The notes: generated by a model from the sequence alone, not told the origin. 64,000 nt of DNA from Sphingobacteriales bacterium (GCA_021299635.1 JAJTFA010000001.1:533842-597841); one strand, 5' to 3'; shown: positions 1 to 10,858, counted from the first letter of the stretch. Made by a program: numbers and translations.

Positions 1-1
1 T

Positions 2-529
2 GTGCCTTTACATGCTACACAAAACTATAATGGTCAGTTAACAAATCAGCATGGCATACATGCTTTTTGGGAATCTCGTTTACCAGAAGTTTTTGCCGGT
101 GATTATGATTTTTTTGTTGGCCGTGCAACTTATATTGATGATGTGTTGGCCGCTGCATGGCAAGCCAGTGAAAGCAGTTTTGCGGCAAAGGATTCTGTTC
201 TTGATTTTGAACGAAAACTTAGCCTAAACTTTTCTCCTGACAACAAATACAGCTATGAGCAAAAAGGACAAACCCAAATTAGAAATTATTCCAGAGACTA
301 TGCTTCCGCTTTTCATAATATGCTAACCGGACAGGTTGAGCGAAGAATGCGCGCTTCTGTATGGATGGTTGGCTCAGTATGGTATTCAGCATGGGTTGAT
401 GCGGGTCAGCCTGACCTCAGCGATTTAGCCGATAAAAATAAACCCATGTCAGACGAGGAAAGAAAACAGTTGATTGAGGAAAATCAAAAACTCAATGAAC
501 AAAAAATGATTGGTAGGCAGGAAGAGTGA
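2..529 (+). CDS. C-terminal part of zinc-dependent phospholipase C / S1-P1 nuclease-like family protein (5' truncated by window)
   Basis: ORF open at window edge; PLHATQNYNGQLTNQHGIHAFWESRLPE motif resembles Zn-dependent PLC-family proteins. Confidence 0.6.
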   Translation: MPLHATQNYNGQLTNQHGIHAFWESRLPEVFAGDYDFFVGRATYIDDVLAAAWQASESSFAAKDSVLDFERKLSLNFSPDNKYSYEQKGQTQIRNYSRDYASAFHNMLTGQVERRMRASVWMVGSVWYSAWVDAGQPDLSDLADKNKPMSDEERKQLIEENQKLNEQKMIGRQEE

Positions 530-2557
530 CTATTTTACCTCATTTAACTTTTCCTGCAAGGCATAAAGTTCATCTCGCAGTCGTGCAGCTTCCATAAATT
601 CCATTTCTTTTGCAGCTCTTATCATTCTTTTTTGGGTTTCATCAATTGCCTTCTGCAGTTGTTCCTTATTCATATACTGCACTATCGGGTCAGCAGCCAT
701 TGTTGCCTCTTCCGGTTCCACATAATAATTTGCTTCATTGCCTTGCTTGGCATCAGCCACACTCGTTTGTTTCATGATTTCATCCTTGCTCTTGATAACA
801 GTTCGAGGCGTGATGCCATGTGCCAGGTTATACGCAAGTTGCTTCTCGCGCTTACGTTCATTATCCTCTAATGTTTTTCTTATACTCTCTGTGATGTGAT
901 CGGCATATAAAATTACCTTTCCTCTTTCATTTCTAGCAGCACGGCCAATAGTTTGTATGAGCGAACTTTCACTGCGTAAAAATCCTTCCTTATCAGCATC
1001 CATAATAGCCACAAATGAAACTTCTGGTAAGTCAAGTCCCTCACGCAATAAGTTAACACCAATAAGTACATCAAACTTGCCTAATCGCAGGTCACGCAGA
1101 ATTTCAACACGGTCAAGTGTTTTTACTTCACTGTGTATATACCTGCATTTAATATTGAGCCTTGCAAGATATTTGGTTAATTCTTCAGCCATGCGCTTGG
1201 TAAGGGTGGTAACCAAAACACGATCGCCCATCTTTATTCGCTCATCAATTTCATCCATCAAATCATCTACCTGATTAATGCATGGCCTGATTTCAATAAC
1301 CGGGTCAAGTAAGCCCGTAGGACGAATAATTTGTTCAACCACCACACCTTCTGATTCTCTTATTTCATAATCGGCCGGTGTAGCGCTCACATAAATAGTT
1401 TGTCCAACCAATGCTTCGAATTCATTAAAGGTGAGCGGGCGATTATCCAATGCAGAAGGAAGGCGAAAACCATACTCAACCAGATTCTCTTTTCTTGAGC
1501 GGTCGCCTCCATACATGCCCCGCACTTGCGGAATCGTAACATGACTTTCATCAACCACCAAAAGAAAATCTTTTGGGAAATAATCCAGCAGGCAGAAAGG
1601 CCTTTCACCGGGTTTTCTTCTGTCCATGTAGCGGCTATAGTTTTCAATACCGCTGCAATAGCCAAGTTCACGCATCATTTCCAGATCAAAATTGGTGCGT
1701 TCTTCCAAACGTTTGGCTTCCAAAAATTTCCCAAGCGATTTGAAATAGGCAATCTGTGCCACCAAGTCATCCTGTATATCTCTAATACTTTGTTGTAGTT
1801 GCTCCTTGGGTGTAACATAGATATTGGCAGGGAAGATGGCCACATCTTGCAAGGTTTCCATTTTCATTCCGCTCACCGGATCAATCATTTGAACATCCTC
1901 AATTTCGTTTCCAAAAAACAGGATGCGAAAAGCAAAATCTGCATAGGCAGGATACACATCCACGGCATCACCCTTCACCCTAAATGTGGCACGTTTAAAA
2001 TCTGCCGTAGTGCGTGAGTAAAGTGAATCAACCAAGGCATATAACAGTGTGCTACGGGCTATTTTTTGCCCTTTGTGCAAACGGATAATACTGCTTTCAT
2101 AATCTTTAGGATTGCCCGCACCATAAATACAACTTACCGATGCCACCACAATTACATCACGCCTTCCGGATAAGAGAGAAGAGGTTGTTTTTAAACGCAT
2201 CTTTTCTATCTCCTCATTGATGTTTAGGTCTTTTTCAATATAGGTATTGGATTGTGGGATGAATGCCTCAGGCTGGTAGTAATCATAATACGATACAAAA
2301 TATTCTACCGCGTTGTCAGGAAAAAACTGTTTAAACTCCCCATACAATTGCGCAACCAGTGTTTTGTTATGGCTGATGATGAGTGTGGGTCTTTGAACTT
2401 TCTCAATCACATTTGCTACTGTAAACGTTTTTCCGGAACCTGTTACCCCCAGCAGCACCTGCGCCTCATCACCACGCGTTATTCCATCCGTCAGCGCTTT
2501 TATTGCTTCCGGCTGATCCCCGGTTGGCCGGTAGTCTGATGTGAGTTTAAAATTCAT
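530..2557 (-). CDS. uvrB: Excinuclease ABC subunit B
   Basis: 675 aa; GVTGSGKTFT Walker A, YYDYYQPEAF, C-terminal UVR motif. Confidence 0.98.
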   Translation of the reverse strand: MNFKLTSDYRPTGDQPEAIKALTDGITRGDEAQVLLGVTGSGKTFTVANVIEKVQRPTLIISHNKTLVAQLYGEFKQFFPDNAVEYFVSYYDYYQPEAFIPQSNTYIEKDLNINEEIEKMRLKTTSSLLSGRRDVIVVASVSCIYGAGNPKDYESSIIRLHKGQKIARSTLLYALVDSLYSRTTADFKRATFRVKGDAVDVYPAYADFAFRILFFGNEIEDVQMIDPVSGMKMETLQDVAIFPANIYVTPKEQLQQSIRDIQDDLVAQIAYFKSLGKFLEAKRLEERTNFDLEMMRELGYCSGIENYSRYMDRRKPGERPFCLLDYFPKDFLLVVDESHVTIPQVRGMYGGDRSRKENLVEYGFRLPSALDNRPLTFNEFEALVGQTIYVSATPADYEIRESEGVVVEQIIRPTGLLDPVIEIRPCINQVDDLMDEIDERIKMGDRVLVTTLTKRMAEELTKYLARLNIKCRYIHSEVKTLDRVEILRDLRLGKFDVLIGVNLLREGLDLPEVSFVAIMDADKEGFLRSESSLIQTIGRAARNERGKVILYADHITESIRKTLEDNERKREKQLAYNLAHGITPRTVIKSKDEIMKQTSVADAKQGNEANYYVEPEEATMAADPIVQYMNKEQLQKAIDETQKRMIRAAKEMEFMEAARLRDELYALQEKLNEVK

Positions 2558-2757
2558 CCTGCAAATTTACTTTCATGTATTGATTAACACACTAAAAAAA
2601 ATAAATAAAACAAAATACTACTTTCTAAATAGATACGCTACTCCCTTCAATACTCTAGTATATGAGGTTCGAACTTCATACGTTGAACAAAATATACAGT
2701 TACCCTTTGCTGTGAACAAAGTAGGGGCAGGCTTTCTTAAAAAGCCTTATATATTTG

Positions 2758-5442
2758 ATGCCTATGAAGGTAGGAATCTTTTTTGGTGGCATCTCCCGTG
2801 AACGGGAAGTGAGCTTTGCCGGTGGCCGCACGGTTTATGACAATCTTGATAAAACCTTGTTTGAAGCCGTTCCCATTTTTGTGGATAGCTTTAATAATTT
2901 CATCCTGCTCGACTGGCATTTTATTTACAAAGGCAGTATACGCGATTTTTATCCGCCTGTTTCAGCTTTAAAATCGGCTAAGTATCCGGTGCAGATTTAT
3001 GCCGAAAGTATCAAATCTGCTTATCAGGATAATGGCTTGAGCCTGGCTGTTAAACTGGGAAAAGTAATTAAGCCAGATGAACTGAAAGGGCTTATTGATT
3101 TTGCTTTTCTTGCCCTGCATGGCAATTTTGGCGAGGATGGTACCATACAAGGTTTGCTGGAGTGGATGCGCATTCCTTACAGCGGTTCGGGTATCATGCC
3201 TTCGGCATTGGGTATGAACAAGCGCTTGCAAAAAAGTTTAATGAAAGAGGCAGGAATGCATGTGCCCGCTACGTTTAGTTTTTCCAAGCAGGAGTGGTTG
3301 CATGGCAACCGCAAAAAGCTGTTTGCTTCGGTTCGCGCATTGTTCAACAATCAATGTGTGGTGAAACCCGCCAATCAGGGTTCATCGGTAGGTGTTTCCG
3401 TAATCGCTACCGAGCGTTTTGCCGATTTTGAAAAGGCGGTAAACAAATCGTTTTTTATACAGGAAGTTGGGGCGGCCGAATGGGAAAAACTAAACCGTGA
3501 AGAAAAAATCAGTTTTGTGCAGAAGCTGTCTGATGTAAAGGAAGGCATTGGTTTGCCTTGCCTGGTTAACGATCAAATGATTTACCATCCGGATGAGTTA
3601 TTTACCTTGTTTGATAAGCAGCTCACTGCTGCTAATAAAATTACCCTTGAAGGTTATTACAGCGAAACAGAATGTTTGATAGAGGATTTTATAGAGGGCA
3701 GAGAGTTTAGTTGTATCGTGGTGCGCAATACCGATGGCACACCTGTTGCATTGCCGCCCACAGAAATTGTTAAAGGCAAAGAAGTGTTTGATTACCGCAG
3801 CAAATATTTGCCCGGCCTAAGCAGAAAAATTACGCCAATAGATTTGCCGGTTGCAGATATTGAACGCATACGCAAAGCTTGTGTGCAGTTGTTCGGGTAT
3901 TTTGGTTTTCATGTATATGCACGCATTGATGGTTTTATAAACAAAGAGGGCAAGCTGTTTTTAAATGATCCCAATACCACTTCGGGTATGATGCCTTCTT
4001 CCTTTTTCTTTCATCAGGCTGCAGAAATCGGATTAAATCCTTCTCAGTTTTTAACCTATATCATTCGTACCTCGCTGGCAGAGCGCGTGGCTTCTTTATC
4101 TACACATGTGCATGAACAAGCCTTGTTAAGGCAGCTGGATGCCAAACTGCTTGCAGGTAAAAACAAAAAGAGCAGCAAAAAGCGTGTAGCGGTTTTTATG
4201 GGTGGCTACAGCACAGAACGACACATATCCGTTGAAAGCGGACGCAATATTTATGAAAAGCTGGCTTCTTCTGCCAAGTATGCTCCATTCCCTGTTTTTG
4301 TTACCGGCAATGATGCAAAACATGAGTTGTATCTCATTCCCGTTAATATCATGCTCAAGGATAATGCAGATGATATTCGCGAAAAGGTGATGCACTTTAA
4401 GCGCTCTCCGGTCATAGATAAAATTGCCAAAGAGTGTAAGGGTATTTTACAGCAATTTGGCAACGATGCTGCATTGAGTGCACCTAAAAAAATTACCTAT
4501 GCCGAGTTGGCCAAATTAACCGATGCGGTCTTTATTGCCCTGCATGGCAGGCCGGGTGAAGATGGTACCGTGCAGAAGGAATTAAACCGCTTGCGCATAC
4601 CATACAACGGTTCAGGTGTGGCTAGCTCACAAATAACCATAAACAAGTATGATACCAACGAGCTACTCAAACAAAAAGGTTTTTTGGTAGCCGATCATAT
4701 GCTGGTGCACGAAGACAAGTGGAAACAGCAACGCGCAAAAGTTATTGAAGCTATTGAGAAAATTGGATATCCGCTTATTGCCAAACCTGCCGATGATGGT
4801 TGCAGCAGTGCAGTTAAAAAAATTAAAACCAGGGAAGATTTGATAAATTATGCCGATGGCGTTTTCAGAAGTTCACTTGCCATCAGTCCTCAACTGGCAG
4901 CGCGTTTAAAGCTAAAACCCAAAGAAGAGTTTCCTAAGAAATCTTATTTTTTGATTGAGCGTTTTGTTGAGAAGGGTAACAAGGCCATACACTTTTTGGA
5001 AGTAACCGGTGGCATGCTTACGCATTATCAGAACAACCAGTTGTTGTTTGAAACCTTTGAACCCAGCGAAACACTGGCCGAAGGTGAAGTGCTGAGTCTG
5101 GAAGAAAAATTCCTGGCAGGGCAGGGGCAAAACATTACACCGGCCCGTTATGCCAAAACACCTGCTGCACAAAAACTCATTAGCAAACAGGTGCAGCAAA
5201 CATTAATGAAGGGTGCCAAAGTTTTGGGGGTAGAAGGATATTGCCGCATTGATGCATTTGTGCGCGTGATGCCGAAAAACAAAGTTGAGGTAGTGTTTAT
5301 TGAAGTCAACTCATTACCGGGTATGACTCCGGCAACGGCCATCTTTCATCAGTGTGCCTTAAACGGATACAAGCCTTACGAGTTTATTGACCGCATATTG
5401 GAATTTGGCACAGCACGCACCCGTAAAAATAAAGTGAGTTAA
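2758..5442 (+). CDS. Tandem double D-alanine-D-alanine ligase-like (ATP-grasp) protein
   Basis: Two Ddl-like halves: FFGGISREREVSFAGG/LHGNFGEDGTIQG/KPANQGSSVGVS, then FMGGYSTERHISVESG/LHGRPGEDGTVQ/IEVNSLPGMTPAT. ATG at 2758 or 2764; the track start at 2755 is TTG. Confidence 0.88.
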   Translation: MPMKVGIFFGGISREREVSFAGGRTVYDNLDKTLFEAVPIFVDSFNNFILLDWHFIYKGSIRDFYPPVSALKSAKYPVQIYAESIKSAYQDNGLSLAVKLGKVIKPDELKGLIDFAFLALHGNFGEDGTIQGLLEWMRIPYSGSGIMPSALGMNKRLQKSLMKEAGMHVPATFSFSKQEWLHGNRKKLFASVRALFNNQCVVKPANQGSSVGVSVIATERFADFEKAVNKSFFIQEVGAAEWEKLNREEKISFVQKLSDVKEGIGLPCLVNDQMIYHPDELFTLFDKQLTAANKITLEGYYSETECLIEDFIEGREFSCIVVRNTDGTPVALPPTEIVKGKEVFDYRSKYLPGLSRKITPIDLPVADIERIRKACVQLFGYFGFHVYARIDGFINKEGKLFLNDPNTTSGMMPSSFFFHQAAEIGLNPSQFLTYIIRTSLAERVASLSTHVHEQALLRQLDAKLLAGKNKKSSKKRVAVFMGGYSTERHISVESGRNIYEKLASSAKYAPFPVFVTGNDAKHELYLIPVNIMLKDNADDIREKVMHFKRSPVIDKIAKECKGILQQFGNDAALSAPKKITYAELAKLTDAVFIALHGRPGEDGTVQKELNRLRIPYNGSGVASSQITINKYDTNELLKQKGFLVADHMLVHEDKWKQQRAKVIEAIEKIGYPLIAKPADDGCSSAVKKIKTREDLINYADGVFRSSLAISPQLAARLKLKPKEEFPKKSYFLIERFVEKGNKAIHFLEVTGGMLTHYQNNQLLFETFEPSETLAEGEVLSLEEKFLAGQGQNITPARYAKTPAAQKLISKQVQQTLMKGAKVLGVEGYCRIDAFVRVMPKNKVEVVFIEVNSLPGMTPATAIFHQCALNGYKPYEFIDRILEFGTARTRKNKVS

Positions 5443-5493
5443 TACAGCACCTTGCCGCATGTTGCAAAGCATGCGGGTAAAGGCCTCTTTGGT

Positions 5494-6021
5494 TTATACA
5501 AAACGCGGATCGGTTTCCATTACATGTCCGCAGTTTTTGCAGGTGCGCAATTCTTCCGAAGCATAATACTCCTTAAAGCGCGGCAAGAAATCTTTTTCAA
5601 TATTGTGCAGCTCAAAATAAGTTTCATGCAAGGTGTTGTTGCATTTTTCACAATACCATTGTAGTCCATCGGTGTATCCTTTGCCTTCGCGCACGCGCTC
5701 AATCACCAGTCCAATGGAGCCTTCGCTGCGCACGGGTGAGTGTGGTGTTTTAGCCGGGCATAAAAACATATCTCCGGGGCCCAGTGCAACGTGCTCTACC
5801 TTGCCGTCAACCTGAATTCTAACATCAATCGTGCCTTCCAGTTGATAGAAGAGTTCTTCTGTTTCGTTGTAGTGAAAATCTTTTCTGGCATTGGGTCCGC
5901 CTACAATCATCACAATATAATCCGTTCCTTCGGGATACATATTTTTGTTGGCCACAGGTGGTTTTAATAAATGGCGGTTCTCATCTATCCATTTTTTCAG
6001 GTTAAAGGCTGCGCGTATCAT
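5494..6021 (-). CDS. 3-hydroxyanthranilate 3,4-dioxygenase
   Basis: Cupin with NETEELFYQLEG and C-terminal CxxC rubredoxin-like metal site, typical 3-HAO. Confidence 0.92.
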   Translation of the reverse strand: MIRAAFNLKKWIDENRHLLKPPVANKNMYPEGTDYIVMIVGGPNARKDFHYNETEELFYQLEGTIDVRIQVDGKVEHVALGPGDMFLCPAKTPHSPVRSEGSIGLVIERVREGKGYTDGLQWYCEKCNNTLHETYFELHNIEKDFLPRFKEYYASEELRTCKNCGHVMETDPRFV

Positions 6022-6067
6022 AATGCATGCTTATTTATGTTGCCAAGTTAATAAAATTATCAAAGTA

Positions 6068-7402
6068 TCAAGTTAATGCTTCTGTGCTTTCTTCAAAGGC
6101 CACGCCATAAGTTCGGAGTTCATCCAGTATGGGTTCATACAATTCTGCCTGCAGGGGCAGCTGCACACCTGTTAGTTTAATATTGCCCTGTAATACTTGT
6201 TTGGCAGCCATGCCCAAAGGCAGGCCAACCGTTTTAGCCATTGCCGTATAGATTTCATCTTCGCCTTTCACCATCAGGTTGCAGGTAATGCGGTAATCTT
6301 TTTTACCAATACGGTATTCAATCCGGTGCTGCATTACAATCATATCCAGTTCACCTTTTTGTAGTTTCCATTTTTGCTGCAGCAGCCACTGCAAAATTTG
6401 TGCTGGTGTGCCTTCATTTAGTTTTATCATTTCCTCATCAAACAAACCCAGCCATTGCAATTGTTTAAATGCTTCATCGGTTGTTTGGATGCCCAGAAAA
6501 TCTGCAACCCTTTGCTCCAGTTGTGCCAGGTTGTTTCCGGGTGTAAAGGCACTGGTAAATTTGCGGTAGCTTAATTTAGATGCATCCGTAATGGTGAATG
6601 AATCATCGGTGAGTCCAAGTTTAATAAGCATATTCCAGGCATGGCTGTATCCTTTTCTTCGAAGCGTTCCGCGCAATACGGTGTGTGCGGTTTCAATGCC
6701 ATATGGTTTAATATAACCCAAACTATCACGATTGGCATATGACTCAAATGCTTCATTATTCATATACACCGGTTCTGTTTGGGTAAAGATGCGCGCCTGC
6801 GGAATAAACTTCAGTTCATGCTGCTCCAGATACTTGGCTGTTGCCTGCCCTGCCAGCACCACATTGCGTGGGTTCCATGTAAATTTATAATGCCATGGAT
6901 TGGTATCATATTCCGGTGCAACCAGTCCACCGCAAAAAGATTTAAAAGAGGTAATTTCTGCACCAACGCCTTGCAGCCTGTGTATAACTTGCATAGCCGA
7001 AAGGTGATCAATGCCGGGGTCGAGTCCGCATTCATTTAAAAACAATACGCCTGCTTTCACCGCTTCCACATGCAGGTGGTGCATTTCTTCTGAAATATAT
7101 GAGGCGGTAATGAGGTGTATTTTGTGCTTTAAACAAACCCTGGCCACAATGATATGCATGGCAGGCGGCAATAAGGAAATAACCAGGTGATGCGTTGCCA
7201 CCAGCTGATCAAGTTCAAAAGCATCTGATACATTTAAACCAATGGCTGCAGTGTTTGGGAGGTTACCTGTTTTTCTTTCAGCAGCACTTTTATCTGCATC
7301 TGCAACGCTGATAAACCAGTTTTCCTGCTGCGCATGAGCTGTAAGATAATTAATGAGGTATGAAGCAGAAAGCCCTGCTCCCAGAACTAAAATTTTTTTC
7401 AT
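6068..7402 (-). CDS. Saccharopine dehydrogenase family protein
   Basis: N-terminal Rossmann KILVLGAGLSASYLINYL; NECGLDPGIDHLSAMQVI motif. Confidence 0.88.
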   Translation of the reverse strand: MKKILVLGAGLSASYLINYLTAHAQQENWFISVADADKSAAERKTGNLPNTAAIGLNVSDAFELDQLVATHHLVISLLPPAMHIIVARVCLKHKIHLITASYISEEMHHLHVEAVKAGVLFLNECGLDPGIDHLSAMQVIHRLQGVGAEITSFKSFCGGLVAPEYDTNPWHYKFTWNPRNVVLAGQATAKYLEQHELKFIPQARIFTQTEPVYMNNEAFESYANRDSLGYIKPYGIETAHTVLRGTLRRKGYSHAWNMLIKLGLTDDSFTITDASKLSYRKFTSAFTPGNNLAQLEQRVADFLGIQTTDEAFKQLQWLGLFDEEMIKLNEGTPAQILQWLLQQKWKLQKGELDMIVMQHRIEYRIGKKDYRITCNLMVKGEDEIYTAMAKTVGLPLGMAAKQVLQGNIKLTGVQLPLQAELYEPILDELRTYGVAFEESTEALT

Positions 7403-7466
7403 TTACCGGAAATATGACACACGCGAAACTACACAATACTGAAGAATTTTTATTATCATTGAATAG

Positions 7467-7955
7467 ATGGAAGAAATCAGAAGAGAATCGGTTGTAAAAC
7501 GATATGCAAGTTATGCTGAGCTTAGCCATGAAGATGTGGCTTTGCTTAAAGAGGCAAAAGAGGCGGTGCATAACAGTTATGCTCCATACTCACAATTTTA
7601 TGTGGGTTGTGCATTGCTGCTGCAAAACGGTGTTGTTATTAAAGGAAGCAATCAGGAAAATATGGCTTATCCCAGCGGGTTGTGTGCCGAGCGTGTGGCT
7701 ATTTTCCATGCAGGTGCTACCTATCCGGATGTGCCGGTGATGGCAATGGCCATTACGGTTAAAGCAGCTGATTTTGAAGTAAAGGAACCCATTATGAGTT
7801 GCGGTGCATGCCTGCAAAGCATGAGTGAATATGAATTAAAATTCAATCAACCCATACGCATTATTTTGCAGGGTGAAACGGGCGATGTATGGATAGCCGA
7901 AGGTTTGCGCACGTTTATGCCTTTTATGTTCTGGCTTGATGAGTTAAAGAAATAA
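7467..7955 (+). CDS. cdd: Cytidine deaminase
   Basis: YAPYSQFYVGCALLL, CAERVAIF and CGACLQ zinc motifs. Confidence 0.93.
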   Translation: MEEIRRESVVKRYASYAELSHEDVALLKEAKEAVHNSYAPYSQFYVGCALLLQNGVVIKGSNQENMAYPSGLCAERVAIFHAGATYPDVPVMAMAITVKAADFEVKEPIMSCGACLQSMSEYELKFNQPIRIILQGETGDVWIAEGLRTFMPFMFWLDELKK

Positions 7956-7958
7956 TCC

Positions 7959-9551
7959 ATGATTATTCGGGCAAACCTCGTAGATATTGCATCCGCAACA
8001 ATATTTGGTGCAGAGGTAAGTATCGAAAACGGCATGATTCATGCCATTACCCCAACCAACCAAACATATACCCAATACATCTTACCGGGTTTTATTGATG
8101 CGCACGTGCACATTGAAAGTTCATTGCTGGTGCCATCTGAATTTGCGCGCATGGCAGTATTGCATGGTACGGTAGCAACCGTAAGCGATCCGCATGAAAT
8201 TGCCAATGTATGTGGTTTGGCCGGTGTGGATTTTATGATGCAGAATGGCAAACAGGTTCCGTTTCATTTCTTTTTTGGTGCACCCGGTTGTGTGCCTGCC
8301 ACACCCTTTGAAACTGCCGGTGCCTGTCTTTCTGCTGCCGATGTTGAAGCGCTGCTGAAACGGGATGATATCCGCTATTTATCTGAGATGATGAATTTTC
8401 CGGGAGTATTGCAGGATGATGCAGAGGTGTTGCGCAAAATAGCTGCTGCACATGAGCTGGGTAAACCTATTGACGGGCATGCACCGGGGCTGAGGGGCGA
8501 TGCGCTTAAAAAATATTTGGCTGCCGGAATCTCAACCGATCATGAATGTTTTACCCTTGAAGAGGCAGAAGAAAAATTAAAACTGGGCATGAAGGTGCTC
8601 ATCAGAGAGGGGAGTGCTGCACGCAATTTTGATGCATTGATTCCGCTACTGGATGCGTACCATGAGCAACTCATGTTTTGCAGTGATGATAAACACCCCG
8701 ATTCACTTGCACTGGGACATATCAACCAACTGGTGGCACGTGCACTGGCTGCCGGTTGCAATTTTTTTAAAACCCTGCAGGTGGCTTGCATCAATCCGGT
8801 TCTGCATTATCAGTTGCCTGTGGGCTTACTTCAGGTTGGTCATCCTGCCGATTTTATTCTTACCTCCGATATTAAAAACTTTACGGTTGATGAAACCTAT
8901 ATCCGCGGCAATTGTGTAGCAAAAAAAGGCAAAACCCTTATTGCTTCTGTGCCGGTTGAGCCCATCAATCATTTCTCATGCAGTGCCAAACGTGTTTCTG
9001 ATTTTGTATTGCAACCTAAGCCGCAGCAAGAGGTAATGGTTTGTTTGGATGGGCAGCTCATTACAGAAAAAATATGGGTGCAGGCAGCCAATTGTGTACC
9101 TGAACAGGATGTATTAACGATAGCTGTTGTAAACCGTTATGCAGATGCACCGGTGGCTTGTAGCTTTATTAAAAATATGGGAATTAAAAGCGGTGCCTTT
9201 GCTTCATCTGTTGCGCATGATAGCCACAATATAGTGGTGGTGGGAGTAGATGCTGAAAGTATGTGCAGGGCAGTGAATCTGCTTATTAACGCAACAGGTG
9301 GATTGAGCGCAGTAAATGCAGCTGAGGAAATGATATTGCCGCTGCCTGTGGCAGGTTTAATGAGTGCAGCTGATGCATGGCAGGTGGAGCAGGATTATAC
9401 CCGCCTTGATTTAATGGTGAAACAGATGGGTTCAGGTTTGCGGGCACCATTTATGAGTTTATCCTTTATGGCACTTTTGGTTATTCCACACCTTAAACTA
9501 AGTGATAAAGGATTATTTGATGGAGATACTTTTATATTTGTTTCTTCATAA
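7959..9551 (+). CDS. ade: Adenine deaminase
   Basis: 530 aa amidohydrolase; PGFIDAHVHIESS, DPHEIANVCG, HDSHNIVVVG. Confidence 0.95.
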   Translation: MIIRANLVDIASATIFGAEVSIENGMIHAITPTNQTYTQYILPGFIDAHVHIESSLLVPSEFARMAVLHGTVATVSDPHEIANVCGLAGVDFMMQNGKQVPFHFFFGAPGCVPATPFETAGACLSAADVEALLKRDDIRYLSEMMNFPGVLQDDAEVLRKIAAAHELGKPIDGHAPGLRGDALKKYLAAGISTDHECFTLEEAEEKLKLGMKVLIREGSAARNFDALIPLLDAYHEQLMFCSDDKHPDSLALGHINQLVARALAAGCNFFKTLQVACINPVLHYQLPVGLLQVGHPADFILTSDIKNFTVDETYIRGNCVAKKGKTLIASVPVEPINHFSCSAKRVSDFVLQPKPQQEVMVCLDGQLITEKIWVQAANCVPEQDVLTIAVVNRYADAPVACSFIKNMGIKSGAFASSVAHDSHNIVVVGVDAESMCRAVNLLINATGGLSAVNAAEEMILPLPVAGLMSAADAWQVEQDYTRLDLMVKQMGSGLRAPFMSLSFMALLVIPHLKLSDKGLFDGDTFIFVSS

Positions 9552-9559
9552 ACCAACCT

Positions 9560-10054
9560 ATGAAAACAATTGAAGCATTAGAACAACGCTTGTTTACCCA
9601 TGCCATTGATTTGCTGGGTAACCTGCAGCCTGATACCAAGCCCCTTTGGGGCCATATGGATGCGCAACGCATGGTAGAACATTTGTCGTTGGGTTTGCGT
9701 ATTTCCAATGGTGTAATTGATTTAACCATATTAAATGGCGATGAAGCACGCGCCCTTAAAATGAAAAAGATTTCATTGCTTAGTGATAGGCCCTTACCCA
9801 AGGGTTTTCAAAATCCGGTGATGCCTGCAGAGCCTATGCCGTATGAAACCGCAAATTTGCAGGAAGCCATCAACTTACTCAAAGAAAACTTGCACGCATG
9901 TAAACAATATTTTGCGCAAGCCGGAGCAGATGCCACCCGCATTCACAATTTGTTTGGGCCACTAACTTATCAGGAGTGGTTGTTGTTTCACCACAAGCAT
10001 TTCTCTCACCACTTTTCTCAATTCGGATTAATTAGCGAAGGTTCGTTTTTATAA
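9560..10054 (+). CDS. DUF1569/DinB-like protein
   Basis: WGHMDAQRMVEHLS plus HHKHFSHHFSQFG, DinB-like His pattern. Confidence 0.6.
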   Translation: MKTIEALEQRLFTHAIDLLGNLQPDTKPLWGHMDAQRMVEHLSLGLRISNGVIDLTILNGDEARALKMKKISLLSDRPLPKGFQNPVMPAEPMPYETANLQEAINLLKENLHACKQYFAQAGADATRIHNLFGPLTYQEWLLFHHKHFSHHFSQFGLISEGSFL

Positions 10055-10768
10055 CAGACCTGTTAAATCTTTTGTACCAATTGGGCGTTTCACCGTAAAG
10101 CCTTCACCGTATTGCGTGCCAATTAATCGGCCAAACTGAAGCGCACGGCCTTCCAGAAAATCAAAAAAATCTTTGCCTGAAATAGCCGATTCCGGTTCCT
10201 GCGAGTCCGGATTGTAAAACTGACTGCCAAATGCTTTGATGCATTTAAGTTTGGTTTTAAAATATGGCGTAATGTCAACAATCATATCAGGTTTGGTCCA
10301 GTAGTCTTGTATGTAATGATAAATGGCTTTAGGCCTCCATGCATCCTGCTCTTGTCCTTTGTAAATGGTTTCTATTTTTCTTAAGCCCGATAAAAAACAA
10401 GCCTCCTGTATCAAATCGCCTGCTTTGGCATGGTCGGTGTGGCGGTCAAACTCAGCGTTGCACAATACAATATCGGGCTGGTATTTCCTGATCATCTCTA
10501 TGGCTTTAAGCAGGTGGTGTTCATCTTTCACAAAAAAACCATCTCTAAAACCCAGGTTCTCTCTAATATTAATGCCCATCAGGGCTGATGATTCGGCCGC
10601 TTCTTTTAATCTCAGTTCGGCATTGCCGCGTGTGCCCAGTTCTCCTTTGGTCAGGTCTACAATACCCACTTTTTTACCTGCAGCAATATGCGCAAGCAAG
10701 GTGCCGGAGGCAGCCAGTTCAATATCATCCGGATGAGCGGCAAAAGCCAATATGTCAAGTTTTATCAT
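10049..10768 (-). CDS. bshB1: Bacillithiol biosynthesis deacetylase BshB1
   Basis: MIKLDILAFAAHPDDIELAASGTL...ELGTRGN...NAEFDRHTDHAKAGDLIQEACFLSGL; start moved from track 10822 to ATG at 10768. Confidence 0.9.
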   Translation of the reverse strand: MIKLDILAFAAHPDDIELAASGTLLAHIAAGKKVGIVDLTKGELGTRGNAELRLKEAAESSALMGINIRENLGFRDGFFVKDEHHLLKAIEMIRKYQPDIVLCNAEFDRHTDHAKAGDLIQEACFLSGLRKIETIYKGQEQDAWRPKAIYHYIQDYWTKPDMIVDITPYFKTKLKCIKAFGSQFYNPDSQEPESAISGKDFFDFLEGRALQFGRLIGTQYGEGFTVKRPIGTKDLTGLL

Positions 10769-10858
10769 ACCTTGTTGTTGAAAGCGTTGCGAAAGTAAGC
10801 AACTAATTGCGCTTAGCCGCAATGCTGCTGCTAAAATGTGTTTGTGCAGGTGTTGGGC

